The translations under genes were made by a program, and so were the position numbers. Below are positions 18,831 through 30,620 of a DNA stretch of 35,263 nt, piece by piece; within the stretch, counting starts at the first letter, position 1; every line of letters starts with the position of its first letter. The notes beneath the pieces were generated by a model. It did not search any database. It was not told the origin of the DNA and was given only the letters and a program-made list of their open reading frames with translations. Source of the DNA: Mariprofundaceae bacterium (GTDB taxonomy: Bacteria; Pseudomonadota; Zetaproteobacteria; Mariprofundales; Mariprofundaceae); contig JALVTX010000144.1 of the NCBI GenBank assembly GCA_027035825.1, positions 1 to 35,263 of the forward strand, read 5' to 3'.

Positions 18831-18870
18831 GCCCGGTCAATACGCGAAGCGATTAAAAAGGAGATGTGAT

Positions 18871-19212
18871 ATGACAAAGCAGACGGCTGACAGCCAGACG
18901 GAGGCACAAGGTCAAACCGAGCCCAAGGTGATTTGGGATGACTCGGAGATGGTGAGCAGCTATGCCAATGTGGTGAACGCGACCAGCACGCGCGAGGAGT
19001 TCATGGTGTTTTTCGGCGTCAACCAGACTTGGAATCCAGCGCAGGCGGAGGTCGCGATCAAGCTGACCAATCGCATCGTGATGAGCCCCTTTGCCGCCAA
19101 GCGACTGAGCTTGATTCTGGCCAACGTTTTGCGCGAATACGAGGCCAATTTCGGCACGATCCCGCTGGATTTGCAGACCGTCCAGGAAACGGGGCGCGAG
19201 CAGCCGAACTGA
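18871..19212 (+). CDS. DUF3467 family protein
   Basis: A 113-residue soluble protein. After a polar Gln/Thr-rich leader (1-20), the sequence has the features of DUF3467: SSYANVVNATSTREEFMVFF, then TNRIVMSPFAAKRLSLILAN and the closing LREYEANFGTIP. No catalytic motif or membrane segment is visible, and the molecular function of the family is unknown to me. AAAAAGGAG ends ten bases before the ATG and makes a strong ribosome site. It lies 40 bases after the giant protein and 26 bases before the GAF-HlyD gene, inside the export operon. A role as a small cytoplasmic chaperone, adaptor or secretion-assembly factor for the giant protein is a guess from position. A separate housekeeping role is also possible. 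Confidence 0.85.
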   Translation: MTKQTADSQTEAQGQTEPKVIWDDSEMVSSYANVVNATSTREEFMVFFGVNQTWNPAQAEVAIKLTNRIVMSPFAAKRLSLILANVLREYEANFGTIPLDLQTVQETGREQPN

Positions 19213-19238
19213 CGCGACCGGCGGGGTGACGCTGTGTG

Positions 19239-21059
19239 ATGAAGGTTGAGGAAGGACGGGAGTCCTTCGAATTTCTGGATGCGGATGAGTGGCGGTCGCT
19301 CGCGGCCGCCGTTCCCGTGGGAGATTTCGCTTATTCTTGGTTGAATATCCTTTGCAGGATGCTTCCCCACGCACGAACCGGCGTGGTGGTGGTGCTGACG
19401 GATGGAGAATTCTCCGTTCTCGCGCAATGGCCGGAGCAAGGCGCGGATGTCCCCCGCGCGCTTCGGGATGTCGTGGAGGCGGCGCTCGATGAGAGAACCG
19501 CCACCATCCTTCGAGAGGCAAACGCCTCAACAACCGCCATGGCTTATCCGATCTTTTCCGCGGACGAGATCCATGCCGTGGCGGGGCTGCTGATGGCGGA
19601 CGCCTCGCCGGTGCAGATTCAGAGCGCGATGCGCCTCATGCAATGGGGCGGAGGGTGGTTGCAGTCCCGCGGCGCACGCGAAGCCGGGATGGAGACGGAT
19701 GAACGGGCGTTGTCCATTCTGTCCGCCGTGCTGGAGAGGCAATCCTTTTGGGAAGCCGTTCATGCGCTGGTGACGGAACTTGCGCTTGCCTGGTCATGCG
19801 AGCGCGTTTGCTTTGGGCGCTTGCGCAAGAACGGCGAGGCCAGACTGGAAGCGACGTCATTCCAGTCCGATTTCGATCGGAGGACGCGCCACACTCGCGA
19901 GATCGAAACGGTGATGGATGAGGTGCTTGCCGAAGGCGAGGCCATCCGATGGCCCGAGGACGATGCGGATGAATTGCTCATTGCCCATCGGCAATACGCC
20001 AAATCGCGCGGAGCTGTCTTTCTGCTGGGTTTCCCCGTGTTCGTGAATCAACGCCCGTGGGGCGTGTTGCTCCTGGAGAGGGATGATCGGCCGTTCTCGG
20101 AACGTGAGAAGAACGCGATAGCCGTTGTCTGCGACCTGGTCGGACCGTGGCTGAAGCTGACGGCCGAGGCGGGGCAATCGTTGCCATCGGTCGCCCTTCA
20201 GCGGTTCCGGCGGCAGTGGAGCAGGTTGTTCGGCTCCGGTTATTGGCTGCGCAAGGCGTTGGTCGCGGGGCTGAGCGTCGCGCTGCTGGCGCTTGCGGCG
20301 GTTCCGGGCGAATTCCGAATTGGCGGCGAGGCCACGCTGGAGGGGCTCTCGCAGCGTATCGTCGCCGCGCCATTCGATGGCTATGTTGACAAGGCATTTG
20401 TCCGGGCCGGAGATCGGGTGAAAAAGGGGCAGGCGCTTTGCCGCATGGATGAGCGGGATTTGCGCCTGGAGGAGAGCAAGTGGCTTTCCAAGCTGGCCGA
20501 GGCGAGAGACGCGTACCGGAAGGCATTGGCGGATCGGGACAAGGTGAAGATCCGCGTGGGTCAGGCGCGGGTTCGGCAAGCCGAGGCGGAGCTGGCGCTC
20601 GTGCGGAGGAAATTGTCTCGCATGGTGCTTCGGGCGCCCTTCGACGGTCTGGTGGTGAAAGGCGACTTGAGCCAGGCGCTGGGCAGCCCGAAACGCAAGG
20701 GGGAGGAGCTTTTCACGATTGCCCCGGTCAACCAGTACAGGGTGGCCGTGTTTATCCCGGAATACGATGTGGCGAACGCCGCCATTGGGCAGGCGGGAGA
20801 ATTGAGGCTGGCCGCCATGCCCTCGCGCCCCTTGCGGGTGCGACTGGCCCGGTTGACGTCCGTGGCGGAGGTTAAGGACGGAATCAACACATTCCGGGCG
20901 GAAGCGATGCTTGTTCAAGGAACGAATCACGCGCATGCGCTGAGGCCAGGTCTGAAAGGCGTATGCAAGTTCATTGTGGATCGCCGCGCCATCGGATGGA
21001 TATGGTTCCATCATTTGTGGCAATGGCTGCGGTTGAAGTTCTGGGAGTGGACGCCCTGA
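19239..21059 (+). CDS. GAF-domain / HlyD-type membrane fusion protein
   Basis: A 606-residue fusion. Residues about 1-330 are predicted cytoplasmic; about 158-310 look like a GAF domain (ERQSFWEAVHALVTELALAW, then GFPVFVNQRPWGVLLLERDD), and 20-150 may be a second, weaker GAF-like unit. One membrane segment follows (about 338-357, WLRKALVAGLSVALLALAAV). The periplasmic part is an HlyD adaptor: the two lipoyl halves (IVAAPFDGYVDKAFVRAGDR and MVLRAPFDGLVV) flank a coiled-coil hairpin (405-462), with a beta-barrel after it. Export adaptors normally have only a short cytoplasmic tail, so the GAF part suggests control by a small molecule or partner. GTG at 19236 is an alternative start; GGGGTGA at 19223-19229 serves either. 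It ends nine bases before the M50 gene. Confidence 0.9.
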   Translation: MKVEEGRESFEFLDADEWRSLAAAVPVGDFAYSWLNILCRMLPHARTGVVVVLTDGEFSVLAQWPEQGADVPRALRDVVEAALDERTATILREANASTTAMAYPIFSADEIHAVAGLLMADASPVQIQSAMRLMQWGGGWLQSRGAREAGMETDERALSILSAVLERQSFWEAVHALVTELALAWSCERVCFGRLRKNGEARLEATSFQSDFDRRTRHTREIETVMDEVLAEGEAIRWPEDDADELLIAHRQYAKSRGAVFLLGFPVFVNQRPWGVLLLERDDRPFSEREKNAIAVVCDLVGPWLKLTAEAGQSLPSVALQRFRRQWSRLFGSGYWLRKALVAGLSVALLALAAVPGEFRIGGEATLEGLSQRIVAAPFDGYVDKAFVRAGDRVKKGQALCRMDERDLRLEESKWLSKLAEARDAYRKALADRDKVKIRVGQARVRQAEAELALVRRKLSRMVLRAPFDGLVVKGDLSQALGSPKRKGEELFTIAPVNQYRVAVFIPEYDVANAAIGQAGELRLAAMPSRPLRVRLARLTSVAEVKDGINTFRAEAMLVQGTNHAHALRPGLKGVCKFIVDRRAIGWIWFHHLWQWLRLKFWEWTP

Positions 21060-21068
21060 CGAGGGAGC

Positions 21069-23217
21069 ATGGTGGAACGAACCTACAGTGAACAATGGCA
21101 TCGGGTGGAGCAGCTCAGGCCCCGGCTGGCCCCGCATGTTCATGTTGGAAGACAGCGGTTGCGAGGTCGGGAGTGGTTTGTCCTTCATGACGAGACGACG
21201 GGCAAATCCTTTCGCATGTCGCCGGAGGCATTTGAGGTGGTTCGTCGTTTCAACGGTCGCCGGAGCCTGGCCGACATTTGGGAGGGATTGCGATCGCCGG
21301 ACAATTCCGAGGACAGCGTAACATCCCAAGACGAGGTCATCCGCCTGCTGGGCCAGCTGCACAAGGCCGACATGCTGATCGTGGATGCCGCCGGCAATAT
21401 CACGGAACGCGTCCATCGGCGCCGGAAGCGAAAGCGGGACAAATGGGTTTCGCAACTGGCCAATCCGCTCGCCCTGCGGATTCCGCTTTTCGACCCTGAC
21501 CGGCTGTTGGGGCGCTTGATGTCCTTCTCCAGGCCATTGCTGGGCTGGGCGGGTCTTGCGGCATGGTGCGTCGCCATGGCGTGGCTCATTGTCATGGCCG
21601 GGGTGCATTGGGATGAATTGACCAGGAATATTGGCGATCGAATCCTTTCGGGCCAGAACATCATGCTGATGGCGGTTTGTTATCCACTCCTCAAGCTGGT
21701 TCATGAATTGGGACATGGCCTTTTGGTGAAGAAATGTGGGGGAGAGGTGCATGTGCTTGGCGTCATGCTGCTGGTCATGATGCCCGTTCCATATGTGGAT
21801 GCGTCGGCCGCTTCCGCCTTTCGTCTTGCCCGGCAGCGGGCGCTCGTGGGGTTGGCCGGCGTGATGGCGGAAACATGGATTGCGGCGGGCGCCATGTGGG
21901 TGTGGCTTCATGTGTCCGGCGGCGTCGTGCATGCGGCCGCCTACACCATCATGCTGTTGGTTCTGGTTTCCTCCTTGCTGTTCAACCTGAATCCCTTGCT
22001 TCGGTTTGATGCCTACTATGTCGTGAGCGATCTGCTTGGCATGCCGAACCTGGCGCAAAGGGCGAATGCCTATGCGGGATACCTGATGCGCCGCTATTTG
22101 TTCGGCGTTCGAAGCGCGCGAACTCCGGCCACGGGGCCGGGGGAGGAGGCATGGCTTCTGCTCTATGCGGTCGCATCGTTCGCATACCGCGTTTTTCTCT
22201 GCGGAGCGCTGACATATCTTCTTGCCGGGAAATATTTCGTGTTCGGCCTTGTATTGGCGGCATGGCTCGTGGTTGTCATGTTTCTGTTCCCCCTTGCGCG
22301 GTCTCTGAGGAATCTCTGGCTTGATCCGGAGATGCAGAAAAGGCGGGGAAAGGCGTTATCCATGCTGGGCGGCGGGGCTCTGGCCGGGTTTGTCGTTTTT
22401 TTCTGGATACCGTTTCCTCATTGGATGGTCGCGCAGGGCGTGATCTGGCCGCCCGAGGGCAGCAGATTGGTGGCGGGGGCCTCCGGCTTTGTCCGGGCAT
22501 TGCACGTCAAGGACGGGGAACATGTCCAAAGAGGCCAGTCCATTCTGGATATGGTCGCTCCCGAATTGAGGGCGCGTCAACGCATTCTGAAAGCGCAGCT
22601 TGAGGCGATGGCCGTTGAGCATAGGGACTCCATGCTGGGTGACAGGCTTGTCCACGCAAAGACCGCCCAGGAAATTAATCACTTGCGGGATCGCTTGCGC
22701 GATATCAATGACAGGATCTCCGCCTTGACGATTCTCAGCCGTCAATCAGGGGTGATGTATTTCAGGCTGCCATGGCGAGATTTGCCGGGACGTTATCTGC
22801 CCAAGGGAGCGTTGATTGGTCATGTGCTGGGCGCGGACGAGGCGCCGTTGGTTCGGGTGCTTGTTTCGCATGATCGAATCGAGGACTTTCTTGTCGGACT
22901 GAAAGGGGTGGAAGTGAGGCTTCCCCACGCCGAGGCGACATATCCGGCGCGCCTGATTCGCCTTCATCCCGAGGCATTGCGCGAAATTCCATCGCTTGCC
23001 TTGACCAGGGAAGGAGGCGGGGAAATCGATGCCGATATGCGCGACAAGACGCGTCCCGTCGCGGTGGAGCCCCTGTTTCAGCTGGACGTGAGCTACCCCG
23101 AGGCCGCCGGGTTTGCGCGCATCGGCGAGCGGGCGTACGTCAAGTTCCGGTTTGTTGACGCTCCGCTCGGGCAACGACTCCTGAAGTGGGTGCGAAGGAC
23201 GTTCCTGGGGCGTTCGC

Positions 23218-23225
<8 letters not shown>
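21069..23225 (+). CDS. PqqD-like / M50 zinc metalloprotease / HlyD fusion membrane protein
   Basis: A 718-residue multi-domain membrane protein. Residues about 20-110 resemble a PqqD-type winged helix (WFVLHDETTGKSFRMSPEAF), a fold that binds leader peptides in RiPP systems. Membrane segments between about 157 and 450 carry the site-2-protease signature HELGH (212-216) and a second motif NPLLRFDAYY (308-317). The expected zinc ligands His212, His216 and Asp314 and catalytic Glu213 are all present, so it could be an active protease. After a last membrane segment (435-450), residues 460-700 are a periplasmic HlyD-like part with SGFVRALHVKDGEHVQRGQ and a coiled coil (500-555). The layout resembles YydH-type putative peptide metalloproteases. 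Its stop lies inside the start of the SecA-like gene (8-base overlap). The substrate is probably the giant protein, by inference. Confidence 0.92.
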
Positions 23226-25172
<1,947 letters not shown>

Positions 25173-25176
<4 letters not shown>

Positions 25177-25943
25177 AGGGGTGGCGACGCGGATGCGCGC
25201 TGTTGGGCATTCTTCTCGCGCAAGGATCTACGGCGATAGGGAAGGAGTATGACTGTGTCATAGCCCCTCACCGAATCGTCAAGGTCAGCGCGGCGGCACC
25301 AGGGGTGATTCGCAAGGTGAACGTGGAACGCGGCGATCGTGTCCGCAAGGGGAGCGTGCTGTTTCAACTCGACGCAAGGGTGCGCGAGGCGGAAACGGCG
25401 CTGGCCAAGGTGAAAATGGAGTACGCCCAACGCGAGGTCAGACGCAATCTGGGAATGCGGAAGGAAGACCTCATTTCCGAAAGCAAGATGGATGAATTGA
25501 GGAATCGCCTGGCCCTGGCCAAGGCCGAACTCCGGGTGGCCCAGGCCAGGCTCGCGCAATACACCGTTCGCAGTCCCATCGACGGGGTGGTGCTCGAGCA
25601 ACATCATTTTGCAGGCGAGTTCGTCCGCGAGGACTATGTGCTCAAATTGGCGCAAACCAATCCCTTGAACGTGGAAACCGTTTTGCCGGCTGCGGTCGCG
25701 CTGGGATTGCGTCCCGGGGAGCGAGTCCCGGTATTGCTGGGGCCTCGCGGGGAGGAACGCGCCGGAGAGGTGCGCATCGTTGAGCCTGTCATTGATTCCG
25801 CCAGCGGCACGGTTGGAGTCCAGCTTCGTCTGGAGAACGCGCAAGGCGCGGTGCGAGCAGGCGCGGCGTGTCGCATTCGACTTGATGACGGCGGAAAACA
25901 TGAGAGCGGTTTGGTTCAAGATGGGGCGGGCGTCAGCCAATGA
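25173..25943 (+). CDS. Periplasmic adaptor (HlyD/RND membrane fusion protein-like)
   Basis: A 256-residue exported adaptor. The signal peptide is MKGWRRGCALLGILLAQGST with likely cleavage near AIG (about residue 23). The two lipoyl halves are VSAAAPGVIRKVNVERGDRV (38-57) and YTVRSPIDGVVLEQ (130-143). They flank a helical hairpin (70-128) shorter than in HlyD, followed by a beta-barrel (165-236). There is no membrane anchor after cleavage, so it probably works in the periplasm together with the two anchored adaptors and the TolC-like channel. The start is ATG 25173, overlapping the SecA-like stop (ATGA), with GGAGG at 25161-25165; a longer frame starts at 25107 but lacks this site. It is the last gene of the cluster, 10 bases before the rpsP promoter. 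Confidence 0.9.
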
Positions 25944-25952
25944 AACTTCGCC

Positions 25953-25981
25953 TTGCCCGGCGGGGGTCGCGCGTCTATAGT
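25953..25981 (+). promoter_or_regulatory. Sigma-70-like promoter of the rpsP operon
   Basis: TTGCCC (25953-25958), a 17-base spacer and TATAGT (25976-25981) form a good housekeeping promoter, with transcription expected to start near 25988. GGAGG at 25999-26003 then serves rpsP. The promoter lets the ribosomal operon be transcribed independently of the accessory cluster in front of it. Confidence 0.7.
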
Positions 25982-26013
25982 GCGCCGCCTGATTTTCTGG
26001 AGGTGTTGATTTT

Positions 26014-26454
26014 ATGGCAACCGTGATTCGTTTGCAGCGTGGCGGGCGCAAGAAACGGCCGTTCTATTCCGTGGTGGTGATGGACTCGCGAGCCCGTCGC
26101 GATGGCGCCTTCATCGAGAAGGTGGGCTATTTCGACCCCTGCCGCGAGCCGGATGTCATCGAGCTGAACGTGGAGCGCATTCGCGCCTGGGAAGAGCAGG
26201 GCGCGCAGATTTCTCCGCGCGTGGCCAGCCTCGTGAAGCGCTTCGAGAACCCGGAACTGGTCGAGAAGGAGAAGGCCAGGGCCGAGGCCAAGGCCGCCGC
26301 CAAGGCGGAAGCGGAGGCCCGCGCCGCCGCCGAAGCCGCTGCCAAGGCCGAGGAAGAGGCCAAGGCTGCCGAGGAAGCGACCGCGGAGGCCGAGTCTGGT
26401 GAGGCCGCCGAGGAGGACGCCGCCGGCGAGGGCGAGGAGCAGGCCGACGCCTGA
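26014..26454 (+). CDS. rpsP: 30S ribosomal protein S16 with long Ala/Glu tail
   Basis: Residues 1-85 are a standard S16, opening MATVIRLQRGGRKKRPFYSV and including DSRARRDGAFIEKVGYFDP. S16 binds 16S rRNA and assists assembly of the 30S subunit. Typical length is 80-90 residues; this one has 146 because of a tail of Ala, Glu and Lys (about 86-146) that looks like a charged helix and ends acidic (EEDAAGEGEEQADA). It starts the rpsP-rimM-trmD operon behind its own promoter. The tail DNA overlaps the proposed start of rimM by 56 bases. S16 tails of this type occur in some other bacteria, and their role is not clear. Confidence 0.97.
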   Translation: MATVIRLQRGGRKKRPFYSVVVMDSRARRDGAFIEKVGYFDPCREPDVIELNVERIRAWEEQGAQISPRVASLVKRFENPELVEKEKARAEAKAAAKAEAEARAAAEAAAKAEEEAKAAEEATAEAESGEAAEEDAAGEGEEQADA

Positions 26455-26989
26455 GCGTTTTCTTCACATCGGTGAAATCACGCGCCCGCATGGACTGAAG
26501 GGGGCGCTGGTCGTTTTTTCGCATACCCGGCCTGCCATCGGCATTGCCGGGTATTCTTTTTGGTGGGTGGGGCCGTCCGCCGGGGCGGCGAAGCGCCACC
26601 GCGTCATCCGGTGCTGGCAGCATGGCCGGCGCATTCTGGCGCAGCTCGAGGGCGTTGATGATGTGGCCGCGGCCGAGGCGCTGCGCGGCGCCCGGATATG
26701 GATTCCGGCCGAGGCCGTGGACGTGGCCGAGGACGAATACCTCTGGGCCGATCTCATCGGTTGCGACGTGGTGCGCGAGGACGGCAGCCTGGTGGGGCGC
26801 GTGACTGCGCTCTCGGATTTCGGCGCCCAGGACATCCTGCTGGTGCGCGCGCCGGCCGAAACCGGGCGGCCGGGCGAGTGGATGCTGCCGTTCACCGAAC
26901 AGGTGGTGCGCGAGGTGGACGTGGCCGCGCGGCGCATCGTCGTTGTCCTGCCGGAAGGGATGGATGCATGTTTCACGCCCAGATCCTGA
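26399..26989 (+). CDS. rimM: Ribosome maturation factor RimM
   Basis: The core begins FLHIGEITRPHGLKG, the diagnostic RimM entry, followed by the N-terminal beta-barrel and a PRC-barrel (about 110-190) with EDEYLWADLIGCDVV and the closing WMLPFTEQVV. RimM binds S19 in the 30S head and assists 16S processing. The only in-frame start before the core is GTG 26399, with GGAGG at 26385-26389, giving a protein of 196 residues. That start lies inside rpsP (56-base overlap in another frame) and adds about 20 Arg/Pro-rich residues not typical of the family. A non-standard start closer to 26456 cannot be excluded. The 3' end overlaps trmD by 22 bases. Confidence 0.9.
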   Translation: MRPPRRTPPARARSRPTPERFLHIGEITRPHGLKGALVVFSHTRPAIGIAGYSFWWVGPSAGAAKRHRVIRCWQHGRRILAQLEGVDDVAAAEALRGARIWIPAEAVDVAEDEYLWADLIGCDVVREDGSLVGRVTALSDFGAQDILLVRAPAETGRPGEWMLPFTEQVVREVDVAARRIVVVLPEGMDACFTPRS

Positions 26990-27699
26990 CGCTGTTTCCC
27001 GAGTTTTTTGATTCGCCACTGTCCTGCTCGATTCCGAAGCGGGCGATCGAGGCAGGGCTGGCGCGGGTGGACTGCATCCAGATGCGGGACTTCGCCACCG
27101 ACCGGCATCGCACGGTGGACGATGCGCCCTACGGCGGCGGGCCGGGCATGGTGCTCAAGCCCGAGCCGGTGGTGGCGGCCATCCGCGAGGCCCGGCGCCG
27201 GCATGCGGACACCCGCGTGGTGATGCTGACGCCCGGCGGCCGCCGGTTCACGCAGGACGTGGCGCTGGAATACGCCGCCAGTCCCGGCGTCACGTTGCTG
27301 TGCGGGCGATACGAGGGATTTGACGAGCGCATTTGCGATTACGTGGACGAGCAGCTCTCGCTGGGCGATTATGTGCTCTCGGGCGGGGAACCGGCGGCGC
27401 TCTGCGTGCTGGACGCCGTCATCCGGCTGTTGCCGGGCGTGCTGGGCAGCCCGGAATCGGCGGTGCTGGATTCCTTCACCGAGGAGGGCATTCTCGACTG
27501 GCCGCACTATACGCGGCCGGAGGTCTTCGAGGGCAAGCGGGTGCCCCAGGTGCTGCTTTCGGGCAACCATGCCGAGATCGAGCGCTGGCGACGCGAGCAG
27601 GCCCGGCTGCGCTCGGAGGCGCGGCGACGCCTGTGCGAGAAAGCGCGGGAGGAAACGCGGAAAGGAGCGCAGAAAAAAGATTCGGGACAGGGGGATTGA
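26968..27699 (+). CDS. trmD: tRNA (guanine-N1-)-methyltransferase TrmD
   Basis: A 243-residue SPOUT methyltransferase that methylates G37 next to the anticodon using S-adenosylmethionine, preventing frameshifts. Conserved parts are ILTLFPEFF (6-14), DDAPYGGGPGMVLKPEP (51-67), the knotted cofactor site LLCGRYEGFDER (110-121) and SLGDYVLSGGE (131-141), the catalytic Asp169 in VLDSFTE, and RPEVFEGKRVPQVLLSGNH. The start is ATG 26968, fitting the family start; a longer upstream frame is only a shadow of rimM. The TGA stop overlaps the -35 of a heat-shock promoter. rplS does not follow, unlike in many gammaproteobacteria. Confidence 0.97.
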   Translation: MFHAQILTLFPEFFDSPLSCSIPKRAIEAGLARVDCIQMRDFATDRHRTVDDAPYGGGPGMVLKPEPVVAAIREARRRHADTRVVMLTPGGRRFTQDVALEYAASPGVTLLCGRYEGFDERICDYVDEQLSLGDYVLSGGEPAALCVLDAVIRLLPGVLGSPESAVLDSFTEEGILDWPHYTRPEVFEGKRVPQVLLSGNHAEIERWRREQARLRSEARRRLCEKAREETRKGAQKKDSGQGD

Positions 27700-27721
27700 A
27701 AGCGGCGCTGGCCGACCCCAC
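27696..27721 (+). promoter_or_regulatory. Sigma-32-type heat-shock promoter of grpE
   Basis: TTGAAA (27696-27701), a 14-base spacer and CCCCAC (27716-27721) match the sigma-32 consensus (CTTGAAA, 13-15 bases, CCCCATNT) apart from the missing leading C and one base in the -10. The -35 starts within the last codons of trmD. The predicted start near 27728 leaves a leader of about 57 bases before grpE. Confidence 0.75.
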
Positions 27722-27784
27722 AGAGGATGAGGCCCGCGAAGCGCGCGGCCAAGTCTGGAGAACAGCATCATCAGGAGCATTCCA

Positions 27785-28444
27785 TTGAGCAAGCCATCGA
27801 ACAAGCCGAACAAGAAGGCCGCCGGCAAGCAGCAGGGCAAGGCCTCGCCGGAAGCGCCGGAGCGGCAGGCGGCGGAAGCGGAGGCCCTCGAAGAGCCCTT
27901 GGAAGAACAGGCGGGCGGGGACGAGGAGCTCCGGAAGGAGCTGGCCGAGGCGCGCGAGGAAATCGAGCGGCTGAAGGACAAGCTGCTGCGCGCCCATGCC
28001 GAGATGGACAACCTGCGCAAGCGCACCGAGCGGCAGATCGAGGAGGCGCGCAAGTACGCCATCGAGAAGTTCGCCCTGGCGCTCTTGGACGTGGTGGACA
28101 ACCTGGAGCGGGCGCTGGCCGTGGAAGAAGGCAACGAGGCCGCGCTGCGCGAGGGGCTGAAGATGACGCTGGATGCCTGGCACGCGGTGATGCGCAAGTT
28201 CGAGATGGAGCGCATTGACGCCGTGGGCCAGCCGTTCGACCCGCATCATCACGAGGCGTTGTCGCACATGCCGAGCGAGGAGCATCCCGAGGGCGTGGTG
28301 GCGGCCCAGCACGTGGCGGGCTACAAGCTCAGCGGCCGGCTGCTGCGGCCGGCGAGGGTGCTGGTTTCCTCCGGCGCGCCGGGCGGGGGCGACGAGCAGG
28401 AACAGAAGGAAAACGAGGCGCCGCCGAAGTCCGACAAGGCGTAG
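27785..28444 (+). CDS. grpE: Nucleotide exchange factor GrpE
   Basis: A 219-residue DnaK co-chaperone. A polar, low-complexity N-terminus (1-45) is followed by the long dimerising helix (46-105, EEIERLKDKLLRAHAEMDNL and RKRTERQIEEARKYAIEKF) and the C-terminal beta-wing, with FDPHHHEALSHMPSEEHPEG and YKLSGRLLRPARVLVS. It releases ADP from DnaK. The start is TTG 27785, with AGGAG at 27773-27777 at ideal spacing and no better ATG nearby. It opens the heat-shock group grpE-dnaK-dnaJ, and a second heat-shock promoter follows its stop. Confidence 0.96.
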   Translation: MSKPSNKPNKKAAGKQQGKASPEAPERQAAEAEALEEPLEEQAGGDEELRKELAEAREEIERLKDKLLRAHAEMDNLRKRTERQIEEARKYAIEKFALALLDVVDNLERALAVEEGNEAALREGLKMTLDAWHAVMRKFEMERIDAVGQPFDPHHHEALSHMPSEEHPEGVVAAQHVAGYKLSGRLLRPARVLVSSGAPGGGDEQEQKENEAPPKSDKA

Positions 28445-28461
28445 GCCGGCGCGGGTTCAGG

Positions 28462-28488
28462 CTTGAAACCTTCCATTCCCGCCCCCAT
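28462..28488 (+). promoter_or_regulatory. Sigma-32 heat-shock promoter of dnaK (consensus match)
   Basis: CTTGAAA (28462-28468), a 14-base spacer and CCCCAT (28483-28488) match the sigma-32 consensus exactly. Transcription should start near 28495, giving an A-rich leader of about 57 bases and the ribosome site GGAG at 28541-28544 before dnaK. Confidence 0.9.
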
Positions 28489-28551
28489 AGAGAGTGAGCG
28501 GAACAAAACAGGAAGAAAACCGGAAACAAACCAAACAACGGGAGAAGCGAC

Positions 28552-30477
<1,926 letters not shown>

Positions 30478-30620
30478 GCCGCCGGGCCTTGGCGGTGACT
30501 GGCTGGCACGCCTCCGCGTGGCGCATCCGGGGCAACGGGCGTCGCGCGGGGGCGGCTGGCGTATTTGAAGAAGAAGATTGAGGAAGGCTGAGAAACAGGA
30601 ACGAAAAAGAGAGGGGCGCT
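30478..30620. other. dnaK-dnaJ intergenic region with two small hairpins
   Basis: Directly after the dnaK stop, GCCGCC (30478-30483) pairs with GGCGGT (30491-30496), and CACGC (30507-30511) pairs with GCGTG (30516-30520). There is no T run, so these are not clear terminators; they may stabilise the dnaK mRNA 3' end or reduce read-through into dnaJ. No heat-shock promoter was found here. GAGGGG just before the GTG is the dnaJ ribosome site. Confidence 0.45.

Noticed and set aside
19857..22058. 733-codon open frame on the minus strand opposite the GAF-HlyD and M50 genes
   Set aside because: It is an antisense shadow in GC-rich DNA; the plus-strand frames contain clear catalytic and domain motifs, and the minus frame has none.
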